The notes below the pieces were generated by a model. That model had not been told where the DNA came from and did no database searches. It saw only the letters and a program-made list of their open reading frames with translations. From assembly GCA_000969725.1 (NCBI GenBank), contig JXSR01S017704.1: 21,236 nt of DNA; one strand, given 5' to 3'. Each line of letters begins with the position of its first letter. Within the stretch, counting starts at the first letter, position 1. This stretch comes from Ophiothrix spiculata (taxonomy: Eukaryota > Echinodermata > Ophiuroidea > Amphilepidida > Ophiotrichidae). A program made the translations under genes and the position numbers. This document shows positions 10,261 to 19,040 of this stretch, one piece after another.

Positions 10261-10365
10261 CCATTTACTGTGACGTCATCGTTTTTATCGGTCTCAGGAC
10301 GACCTAGGTCACGAACTAAGGTCAAAGGTTCGACGCGAGTCTTATGTTCGTTACATGTAACGAAC
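10261..10365 (+). promoter_or_regulatory. Probable promoter region of the transposon gene
   Basis: A locally GC-richer patch contains a perfect CRE palindrome TGACGTCA (10271-10278), the palindrome GACCTAGGTC (10301-10310), nuclear-receptor-like half-sites AGGTCA at 10306 and 10319, the latter followed after one base by AGGTTC (a DR1-like arrangement), and the 20-bp palindrome GTTCGTTACATGTAACGAAC (10346-10365). No TATA box was recognised. It lies just upstream of a strong splice donor at 10440. The promoter call is an inference from site clustering and position. Confidence 0.4.
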
Positions 10366-10439
10366 GGAAGAATCGTCGGGTTGGTGGAATTCCAAGCAGT
10401 ATTTTGAGCTACAATTCAACGAAAATTGCATCAAAAGAG
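10366..10439 (+). other. Possible 5' non-coding exon
   Basis: AAGAG followed by GTATGTAAG at 10440 is a near-ideal splice donor. A matching acceptor, TTTTAATTTTTCAG, ends at 12453, four bases before the start codon of the large gene. Joining them would give a short non-coding leader and a 2014-bp first intron that holds nine of the motif sites. The transcription start is not visible, so the left edge is arbitrary. Confidence 0.4.
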
Positions 10440-11703
10440 GTATGTAAGAAAACTTTATTATGTTTTCTACTATAATGAATGCTTTTTTTGGAACGATGGG
10501 TTGAAATAAAGGAGGATTGGGAGATGATTGTGTTCTCTTCATTTTTACAAATTACAAAATGGCGATTTTGCGTCGTGTCATTTCGTAACGAACTGAAGTT
10601 GTCGGCGTCTTTTTTTGTAATTACATGGATTCCTTCAGTCAAAATTTATTCAGAAACCAGTAATTAGAATTGAAATTTCACACAGATGTCCTTTGTTATT
10701 GTAAAACAATTAATTTTAAAACGATGTTGATAAAAATCGGCTTGAACTATTTGATGTTATGTTCGTAACAAATGACACGACAATGCCGGGTTCACTCGCG
10801 ATCATTTTGGGGTCCTTTGTAACGAACTGAATATATTTGCGACTTTTGATGATATTGTTATGGTTCCTGATAGATAATTGGTGTGTTAGTGTGTCTAACA
10901 ATAGAACAAACAACCTATAAAGACTTACTGATAGTTGTAATTTATATTGCATGATCATGTATCTTGATTTTAACTGCTTATTTAGTTTTTTAATCGTGTT
11001 CGTTACTATGACTCCATTTTGCTTGAAGCATCTGGTACCCATTTGGAGTCATCTGTAACGAACATGATATTTGTTTCTTAAGAAGACTTACACAATGTCA
11101 GATACATTTTTTACACTCTCTTGTGATTTGTTTCTTATATAAATTTGTATTTTGTGCCATTGTTGCAGTGTTACTTTTATTTAGAAAGTGCTTAGTTTCC
11201 AACCGTGACAAATCAGACGAATCATCATTATGTTTGTTACGTATGACACCAAACACGATTTAAAGTTATGTTATTTATTCTCTTGACTTGATTATTTCTA
11301 TTTTGGTTCTTGTGCATTTTCCCTACATTGTAAATGAGTCATTTTGTAATAACTAGTATTTGTCAGCTCTAAAGAAATGCCAGTATACTTATTATTTTGT
11401 AATTGGGCATCATTTCCAATTATCCGCATTATGTTTGTTACAATGACACCAAATTTGGTTGTCGTCTCTTTTTTTTCTCTCGTTTTTTTGGTTTTGGTGT
11501 TCAAATTTTTCTAGTTCTCCTTTTAAAACATAAATGACAGATATGGTACAATAATCCAAAACAGAGATAATTTATTTTGTATTTATCGTAAACTAATTCT
11601 AATTCAAGAGCATTTAAAATAAATATGTTTGTTACAATGACACCAAATTTTATCGAAATCTTTGTATTTTTCAACAGTTATCCCTGAATTAACAGCTATT
11701 TCT

Positions 11704-11726
11704 GTTGTGTGTGTGTGTGTGTGTGT
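11704..11726. repeat. (TG)n microsatellite
   Basis: About ten uninterrupted TG units lie in the probable first intron, between two motif sites. Confidence 0.9.
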
Positions 11727-12024
11727 TTAAGCATGTTATTTTTTCCCAATGAACTATAATATTTTATTAAAGCCCATTTTTATTGTCTTAATCTTCAAAT
11801 TACATTTATTTTCCATTATGTTTGTTACAATGACACCAATTTTTAAATTTGTAATTGGTCATTATCAATTATAATTTCATCATGGTGATTTTTGGATTTA
11901 TAATTTTTTAATTTGTCTTACAGTGTTTTTATTTAATGAATGGTGATATTAATTAAAAAGTCTTACGAAAAAATTGAAGCTTTGATTCATAAATTCCATT
12001 ATGTTCATTACAATGACACCAAAT

Positions 12025-12457
12025 AACTGATGGAAGTGATTTTCTTGCCAGTGCGTTGTGAAATTTCAATTTATACCCCACAGTTCCAAAAACATGACCT
12101 TAACACATGTTTACATAAAGACTGAGAATAACTGCATTGCTGTTTCAAATAAATTTCAGACAAGTTAATTCATAAGCTTTGCAAGCGTAAAACAGGATTT
12201 TGATTGCAATTTGCTCAAGTACGTACACAAAGCTGTACTATGGATTACTGATTGGAAACAGTGTTGTTTACTTTCAGATGTTGTACTAGAAATCACAACT
12301 TCTGGATATGCGATGCAATAGCAGCGTTCAGATTATTACATTTAGTTCATACATGTCCGTTATTTATTTGAAACAACAGTCTAGTAAAACCTGAATATAT
12401 TTTGAAAGGTCATTCAATCATTTTAAAATGTTACTATAATTTTAATTTTTCAGGATC
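12025..12457 (+). other. Spacer ending in a splice acceptor before the start codon
   Basis: No motif site, repeat or open frame was found after the last site at 12003. The stretch ends with a T-rich tract and CAG at 12451-12453, then GATC and the ATG. The ATG has A at -3 and G at +4, a good initiation context. Confidence 0.5.
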
Positions 12458-15400
12458 ATGGCAGAAAAGGAGAGATCGTTCAACCTTCGGATTCGGAAGC
12501 CAAAGAGTAGGCCTACAGTAAACGAGTGCCAAGAACCATCAACATCAGCCAAGAAGGGGGTTCGAAAAACTCCTTCTGAATATCAAAAAACATGGTTGGA
12601 AAATCTGAAAACAAATCCAGTAAAGTATCAAGCGCATCGATCATATGAAACGATACGTACCAAAGTTTGGAGAGCGACCTTAAGTGAGGAAAAAAAGGCA
12701 GAACAAAGAGAGAAAACGAGAATTCGTGTAGCTCGGAAACGAGCCAAAGATAGAGCCGCTCAACAAGCCTTGGAGAGAAGTGGGCAACCGGCTCCACCAC
12801 CGGCAAAGAAGACCAGATCTGCAGTTGTTAAGCAACGGAAAATATGGAATGACGCGCAGCAGAGGTGCCGTGACAAGAAAACTCCACAACAAAAGAGACG
12901 ACACCTTGAAAAAAGACGCAAAACTTATGCCGAAAAGGTAGAGGAGAAACGGGCGAAAGCAGAACAACAGAAAGAAAAAGCAGCATCTAAATGTTCCAGT
13001 GCACAGAGGTCATATTTGACAACAAATGGTTTGAAACAAGCCATTAAACGTGTTAAGAAAAAGATGCCCTCCAGTTCAGAAAAGACAGCAGATGTAATTG
13101 AACAACTGATAAACACTGCAACCCCCAAAAGCAAGGCTTGCTTGAAGAAAAAATACATCCTGAGCCCTAAATCTAAAAAGCGCATAGATTTTATGGAGAA
13201 GGTAACGTCAAATTACCGAACCACGATGACGCGTTTACATAAGAAACGCAGTACTAAGGCTTTACATCAAAAGCAACTCCTTACTGCCGCAGCATTGACA
13301 TCCAAGAAATATGTCCGGAAACATATGGTTATGTTAGGGCTCCGGTATAAGACAATGAAAAAGACTGCATCAAGCTTAACACCTGGCCTACATCCAAGGA
13401 AGAGGCGCTCCGATGCACTAGATCCAACAACTGTCCGGGAGGTGGAAGTCTTTTACAATAGAGGTGACATATCGAGGGCTCTTCCTGATGCTCGAAGCGC
13501 TAAATGTGGACAGAAGAATTCAGTTGTTGGCAGGCGAGTAATGGAAAGATCAATACAAAGCGCCCACAAGCAGTTTATGGCTGAACATCCCGACAAACAT
13601 CTTTCGTTTAGCACATTTAGTAAGCTACGCCCCAAGCACATCACAACAATGAATAATAACCAACGGGAGGCTTGCCTGTGCGAATATTGTATTAACGTTG
13701 ATTTCAAGCTCCAAGCCCTGGGAACATTTTGCAGTTTACACAAGCTTGGCCAGTGTATAATAAGTGATCGTTATGATGCGTCCAAGCGTACTCTTTGCCC
13801 AAAGGATGGAGCCAATCCAAAAAAGGCTTGTTTGGATCGTAATTGCACATCTTGTGGGGTAGATATGTTGGACAATTTTCTACAGCCACTGACAGCTGCT
13901 TATGGAGATAATACCATTAGTTGGTACCGATGGCAAACAGGGAATGTGCGGTACGGTGATAACATGGTACGACGCATGATTAAAGAAAAGAAGTCTGGAA
14001 CAGTACAACAAATAATCAAGGAACTCAAGACAGAGTTGATGCCTCTTTCCAACCATCTTTTTAATGCATTCTGGCAGTGGATGAAGTACAATGAGGTATG
14101 TGTCAATCTACCTGAGAACTGGGTTGTTTTCTGCAGTGATTTTGCAGAAAACTACACTTGCCGTGCACAAGATGAGGCCCAAGGTGCGCACTGGTCCAAT
14201 GTACAGTGCACCATACATCCAATCGTTGCAACATATCGATGCCCGCTACCAGAGTGCCAAACTCCAATTACCGACACTATAATGTTCATTAGTGATGACA
14301 TTAAACACTGCTATCATGCAGTTCATCATTTTACTAAGGAGGCAGTGAAACAACTACAGGAGGACGGTATTGTCATTGATAAACTTATTCAATTCAGTGA
14401 TGGTGCTCCAACACAATACAAGTGCAAAGTCAACTTCTGTGACATGTCATTCTCAAACCAAGACTTTGGCTTTCCCACTGAACGCCACTATTTTGGGAGT
14501 CGCCATGGCAAGGGACCTTGTGACAGAGAAATTGGAGTCCTTAAGAAGCAGGTTAATCTGTCCGTTAAAGCACGGCTTGTGGAAGTCGGGAGTGCTAAGG
14601 AGCTTTATCAGTATGGAAAGCAGCAACTCTCTCGTCCAAAACCAGGCGAAGAGCATGTCCACAGCAAAAGAAGATTTATTTTTGTTGAACATGGAGAGAT
14701 TTTGCGAGATAGACCTGACCACACCAATGTCAAGCCGCTCAAGGGCACCATGAAAGTTCACAGTGTCAGAGGATTGAGTCCATATGTGGTGGCGTCCAGA
14801 GAACGCAGCTGCTTCTGTGATGCATGCACAACTAACAAAGGTGTCTGTTCAACAACTGACTTGGTTGGAGCATGGGAAGAATGTAACATAGCTAGAAATG
14901 GCAATCTAACTGGTAAGTTTGTCAATAAAATGTTTTTTCTAATTCCAAAATAAAGTTCCATGTTAATTCCAGCATTGAATTATAATGAAACAAATATTTC
15001 AAATTACAGTTTTACTCATACATGACAAAAAAACAAATAAGAGTTGCTGAGAAAATTGAGTAATTCAGTACATGTATCTAAATTTCTTTATATCCGTGCA
15101 AAAGAAATTGATGCAACAGTATTAAAGAAAATACTTACCTCACCTCTGATGTCTTGGTTACTTAAGTACACAACAGGAAAATAGACAACTTGAAAGCTTT
15201 TAATAGCATTCACATTTTATTGTACAAGTGTGTAGGTTTCTACATAGCACATCAAAATCACATGAGTATTAGAATAGAAATCAAAGCAATAGAAAAATTT
15301 GATCCAAGTACATTATTTTGTTTGAAATTTGTAACATTGCAATTACATGTACAATCTTCAATCTCTAGATCTGCTTTAAGGTGTTAAAATTACTTTCAAG

Positions 15401-17092
15401 TTTTAAAAATTGTTTTCATTCACAGCCTTTATACATGTAGGTTTAGAGATTTTCACTTGTAATTGAACATTTCCCCCATTTTTTTCCTTTTCAATGTAGG
15501 TAGAGAACCCCAACCCCCAGAAGAACACCAGCCCCCTGCAGGCCCCCCTGATGACCACGTAACTCCAAGTTCTGGAGAAGGTTCTATTAAGCCCCCTCAA
15601 CCTGGAGAAGATACCCAACCTAGAGAACACAATGCTGCTGAACAGAGGGATCCAGTAAATATTAAAGGTAACTTTCATTATAAAAATGTATTTTAACCTT
15701 GTAAGAGAACTGAACATAATTTTGTACAAATGCCATTGTTGTCTTTCATTAGAAAAAAACATCAATCAGTTGTAAATGACCATTTCCCCTGTTTTTCTTT
15801 TAGATGGAGAACCCCAAGAAAATCAATTTGCTGCTGATGACCACAAACCCCCCTGTTCTGGAGAAATCCCCTTGCACCAATATCGAGAAGACCAGCAGCC
15901 CTGTCCTCTTACTGAAGAGCCCCAACCGTCTGGAAAAGAAGGCAACGTTGTCGTAGCAGAACAGAGAGATAAAGTGAATGCCAAAGGTAGGTTTTTTAAA
16001 TTTTATATATTGAAACCATGAACCTATCTATTTCATTTTTAAATAGCTACCATGCTTTTCTTTCAGCGGCAGCTCATTTCATAAAACAAAAGTCATTAAT
16101 AGTTTTCTTTATAATTCTTTTCAGGTGGTGAATCCAAACCCACAGAAGAAATTGAAGTGGATGCAGCAAAACCACAGGGTCGCAATTATAAAGGTATGTG
16201 TTTTTAACAATGATCTGCTAGTACAGCAGGGCCTCAAAAAGACCAAATTCTAATGAAAAACTGGATTCTATCTTAAATATTTTCACCTAACCTAGATGTA
16301 ACAAGAACTTTATGGCATCTGACTTTTCTGCCGGCTCTACTACAAAAGTCGTTCCACCTGATTTTAACACATACAATGGCAACATGAATTTCCTGAATGA
16401 TAACACAGTAATCTGTCAATTCCCAAGAATATCTTTCTCATTGCTTTGTTGGACAACACATAGTATTTCTGATAACACGCAACAAAGTGTTATTTCCTAT
16501 GAACTCTTGTTTTATTAAGTTGCCATTATTAACCGATGCTGTTTTGATCGCTAACTCCAGAAATGATCGCCAGATAGCATTTTTTTTTTTTTTTTGAACA
16601 ATTTAGCGATCATTTTTGGAGTTCAGCAATTATAACGGGCTAGCGACCCTTGCGTAATGGTAGTGAAGTTGGCCTTATTATAAACAGTCACGTTTTGTGA
16701 ACATAAGACTTAAGTTCTTTCAGATGCCTGTTACACAGTGTGCATTAAGTGTAAATGAACATGAAGTACATATATGTTAAACTTAATAATTTATTTTCTG
16801 TTTTCTCTAACCAGTTGGCGATTATGTTGCTGTCATTTTCAACGATAGCTGGTGGCCAGGAGAGATGACAGATATTAATGACGACATGTGCCTCATTAAC
16901 TTTATGGCTCCGAAAGGTGCAAACAAGTACGTATGGCCATCTCCGAAGGATGAAGCATGGGTCAACAAGCATGGAATCTTTATGCGTATGCCGTCACCCC
17001 CAGTGCCATTGTCTTACCGTTACATGAGATTTGATGATGACGTTATTGAAGCTGTCACAAGTGCAGTGGAGGAATATCTTCAAGAAAACTGA
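12458..17092 (+). CDS. Five-exon transposase-like protein, 1050 residues
   Basis: Proposed coding exons are 12458-14912, 15500-15667, 15804-15986, 16125-16193 and 16815-17092. All introns are GT-AG and interrupt codons after base 1, and the joined frame is open (3153 bp). Residues 1-260 are Lys/Arg-rich, with a TPSEYQKTW...NPVKY block typical of a widespread uncharacterised invertebrate family, and probably bind DNA and direct nuclear import. A Cys cluster follows (C406, C408, C411, C447, C458, C463, C466). An RNase H-like region has D561 (FCSDFAENY), D648 (QFSDGAPTQYK) and D689/E691 in HGKGPCDREIG, spaced like a DDE/D triad. A second CxCxxC is at C785-C790. Residues 819-958 are a Pro/Glu-rich linker, and 959-1050 a Tudor/SH3-like domain. 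If exon 1 is read through, the frame stops at 14953 after 831 residues. Transposase identity is inferred from the motifs and the flanking inverted repeats. Confidence 0.85.
15500..16193 (+). other. Three phase 1-1 linker exons arisen by duplication
   Basis: Exons 15500-15667 (56 codons), 15804-15986 (61 codons) and 16125-16193 (23 codons) each begin with a Gly or Asp split codon and then GEPQ-, GEPQ- or GESKP-like text. The first two share the order GE..Q, DD, SGE, ED.QP and AEQRD.VN.K. The ends of the preceding introns also match (CATTTCCCC followed by a T-rich tract), and the two inner introns are 136 and 138 bp. So an exon with its flanking intron was duplicated, with a step of 304 bp. The encoded stretch is acidic and Pro-rich, probably a disordered spacer between the catalytic core and the C-terminal domain. 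Confidence 0.75.
16546..16629. repeat. Imperfect hairpin in intron 4
   Basis: GATCGCTAACTCCAGAAATG with ATCGC (16546-16570) is inverted as GCGATCATTTTTGGAGTTC with AGCAAT (16605-16629), flanking a T16-17 run. It is a small foldback inside the 621-bp last intron. It could be a tiny MITE or a structured intronic segment. Confidence 0.55.
16815..17092 (+). other. Last exon encoding a Tudor/SH3-like domain
   Basis: The exon follows TTTTCTCTAACCAG and encodes residues 959-1050. It begins VGDYVAVIFNDSWWPGE and continues with a VWPSPKDEAWV block and a PSPPVPLSYRYMRFDDD tail. Alternating hydrophobic strands with paired aromatic residues resemble small beta-barrel chromatin-reader or adaptor folds (Tudor, PWWP or SH3-like). 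Similar tails occur on other uncharacterised transposase-like animal proteins as I recall them. The exact fold is not proven. Confidence 0.6.
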
Positions 17093-17724
17093 ACATTGAA
17101 CCCTAATACAGCAAATGCATCAAAGATATTATCTAAAGATATTATCTCATGAATTTAACCGAGTCTTGAAATGTTGGTGAATTGATTTAGGAATTGAACT
17201 TTCAAATGTTACTGACTCAGAAGAATCCTATTGGATTTGAATCTTGATATATACCGAATCCTAAGTTGATTTGTATTGTAATCAAGTTTTGAAATGCGAC
17301 CGACTCAGAAGTTTAATCTTGAATTCTTATGAATTGGAATTGAATCTTGAAATGTTATGTTGGATTGAACTGGAATTGGATTTTGAAATGATACCCACTT
17401 GGAAGGTTCTTTTTTTCAATTGTAGACTAGTTTTTTAAACTTTGTATAATTTTGTTGCTAGTAGTGTTAGGAGTTTTATACTAGGCCAGTGGATTCCATA
17501 AGCATTTGAAAAATCCGTATCGCATCAGTTTATTTTTTAGCATGATGCATTTACCGTTTCGATCTCCATGTTAGTTTGTTATGGAGGTAGCTATTGGGGG
17601 CCAATAACATAGCACCTCAACTGTAAACAATTTAAATTAACTGAACAAGCAAATTCAAGAGAAACAGCAACAAAAGATGCCATAACATGTTAGCTAAATA
17701 TGGAACATTAAAACAATCTGGGAA

Positions 17725-17785
17725 TAGTCCATCCAAGCGAACACGAAGCTCGGCGCTCGCTTGTTAGGTCCATCTAGATGGACTA
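17725..17785. repeat. Nested hairpin in the probable 3' UTR
   Basis: An outer stem pairs TAGTCCATC (17725-17733) with GATGGACTA (17777-17785). Inside it AAGCGA (17735-17740) pairs with TCGCTT (17757-17762). The patch is much more GC-rich than its surroundings. It may be an RNA structure, a transposase-related site or a small old insertion. Confidence 0.5.
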
Positions 17786-18034
17786 CCCTAAGAACAGTTT
17801 ATAACATGTGAAAGAAACATGTCAATAACAACAGAATTAGTAAAAAATGGAACCTTGTTACAGTATGGATAAACAAAATGTATTTAATATAAAGATGAAC
17901 ATGGTAATAACAATGAGAACATGTTGTAAAGATGAAAGATAATCTTGACTGTAATTGTAAAAGTGTCACCACTAAAGACGACATATATTACTCATTCAAC
18001 CCTGTTTCACTAGAAGAGATCAGACTTAAATGTT

Positions 18035-18040
18035 AATAAA
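18035..18040 (+). terminator. Possible polyadenylation signal
   Basis: AATAAA lies about 940 bp after the stop codon and upstream of the right-hand motif array. No cleavage evidence is available from sequence alone. Confidence 0.35.
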
Positions 18041-18169
18041 GAAGTTAAAAATAACCTTTCTGTGTCTGTTTACTGTAAGTTGGAAACACATGACAAGTCT
18101 CTCAGAAAAAAAAACAAGTTTAGGGTGTTTTGTGACATGCAAGTAAATTCAACGAGTTTTGGTGTCATT

Positions 18170-18529
18170 GTAACGAACATAATTTGCTTCGTATTGGACC
18201 TCATTATTGAACAGAGGTACTCGGATGATTCAAAGTGTAATTAAAAACATCTGTAACTTATTTTGTATTAATTCTGTTTGATTTTTTTTAAATTCATTTT
18301 ATTAAAATGGAAGCAATTGATATTTTAGGTTAAAAATTATGTTCGTTACGGTGTCATAAGTTTGCGGCCCGTCTGGGTGCTTATGCAATTTTTTTTTTTT
18401 TTTTTTTTATGAAATAGAATGGTAAATGTCAGTCATTCAAAGATACAAACACCAACAAAACCAAGTATTTGATTACAGGGAAGTTGTAAATTGGTGCATT
18501 GTTGACAATTTGGTGTCATTGTAACATAC
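18170..18529. repeat. Right array of the same motif (3 sites)
   Basis: Cores lie at 18170-18178 (minus, with the full GGTGTCATTGTAACGAACAT), 18341-18349 (plus, GTTCGTTAC followed by GTGTCAT) and 18521-18529 (minus, GTAACATAC after GGTGTCATT). Spacings are 171 and 180 bp, and the last lies 192 bp from the right end. A partial TGACACC at 18676 may be a decayed fourth site. Confidence 0.85.
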
Positions 18530-18695
18530 GTAATTTCACTACAGTTGACTACATTAACACCATATTGTACGAAAACTGAAAGGGAAATTGTCACATCCAT
18601 GTCGTTTTCACTTGCGGCAAGGTTACCTTAGTTTATTGTCAGAAAAAGAAGTTTGTTGTGACATTTTTAATTTTATGACACCATGACCCCAGTGT

Positions 18696-18725
18696 GTTTG
18701 CCAGTATCATATTGTTACACATATA
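18696..18725 (-). repeat. Right terminal inverted repeat
   Basis: Inverse partner of 9588-9617. It contains GTTTGCCAGTATCATATT followed by GTTACACA. Like the internal motif it includes a TTGTTAC core. Weaker similarity continues a few bases inward on both sides. Confidence 0.85.
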
Positions 18726-19040
18726 TTTGCCAACATTTCAAGAAGTTGCATGAATTTTTATTACATTTGGAGATTGTACAGATGGTTCTGGAAGAATATT
18801 ATTGATGATTTTGGAACTCAACATTAAATGTTTTTTTATAAAGGGTTATCATTACCAATGTTTACAGCTTTATTCAGAACACTTCACTGAAGGGCGATTG
18901 GACATTTGCAAAAAGTCACTCTTCCTGAAAATGTCTTTTTCTCACTGTTGACATTATAGAAGAATACAGTGCTTTTATGCTATAATTTGAGTAGGTTGAT
19001 AATACAGCTCCATTTTGATGCAGTGATTTTGGAAAGCAAA
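18726..19040. other. Spacer right of the transposon, nothing recognised
   Basis: AT-rich sequence without a credible open frame. It separates the right terminal inverted repeat from the second MITE copy. No motif of the internal array was found here. Confidence 0.5.

Larger units (their letters stand above)
9979..12011. repeat. Left array of a phased 20-bp motif (13 sites)
   Basis: The consensus is ATGTTYGTTACAATGACACC, often followed by AAATTT. The GTTYGTTAC cores on the plus strand are at 9979, 10346, 10761 (variant GTTCGTAAC), 10998, 11232, 11433, 11627, 11820 and 12003 (GTTCATTAC). Minus-strand cores are at 10182, 10357, 10585, 10819 and 11055. The last run (11232 to 12003) has spacings of 201, 194, 193 and 183 bp, all in one orientation. 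The spacers do not align by eye, so this is not an ordinary satellite. A degenerate further copy (GGTGTCACGAGTATACTTAC) lies near 9804. The probable role is binding sites for the element's own protein. Confidence 0.85.
17093..18040 (+). other. Probable 3' untranslated region with AATAAA
   Basis: After the TGA at 17090-17092 no open frame follows. The only well-placed AATAAA I noticed is at 18035-18040, which would give a 3' UTR of about 0.95 kb. The first 300 bp contain loosely repeated phrases such as CTTGAAATG and CGACTCAGAAG. A direct repeat, AAAGATATTATCT twice, lies near 17122-17147. A GC-richer hairpin is at 17725-17785. Polyadenylation here is inferred, not shown. Confidence 0.4.
9592..18721 (+). 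mobile_element. Candidate 9.1-kb DNA transposon, unassigned superfamily
   Basis: The two ends are inverted copies over 30 bp with a single mismatch (9588-9617 against 18696-18725), containing TGTGTAAYAATATGATACTG followed by GCAAAC. If the element starts at TGTGTAA, both sides are flanked by TATA (9588-9591 and 18722-18725). That gives a 4-bp TATA or 2-bp TA target duplication, and because TATA is its own inverse it also counts toward the repeat. Between the ends lies a single plus-strand gene with an RNase H-like, transposase-like protein. A repeated short motif is found in both sub-terminal regions and nowhere else in the window. The open gene and nearly identical ends suggest fairly recent activity. 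Seen directly: the inverted repeat, motif array and open frame. Inferred: mobility and exact ends. Confidence 0.78.

Noticed and set aside
10716-11042. 108-codon minus-strand frame across the motif array
   Set aside because: It reads through binding-site-like repeats and the probable first intron of the plus-strand gene, with no family signature.
9979-12011. CRISPR-like array
   Set aside because: The spacing is about 190 bp with both orientations, the host is a eukaryote, and no cas-like gene is present.
12513-14961. Several antisense and off-frame open frames of 60-127 codons over the large exon
   Set aside because: They overlap a strong 831-codon frame that has recognisable motifs, and none of them shows a domain of its own.
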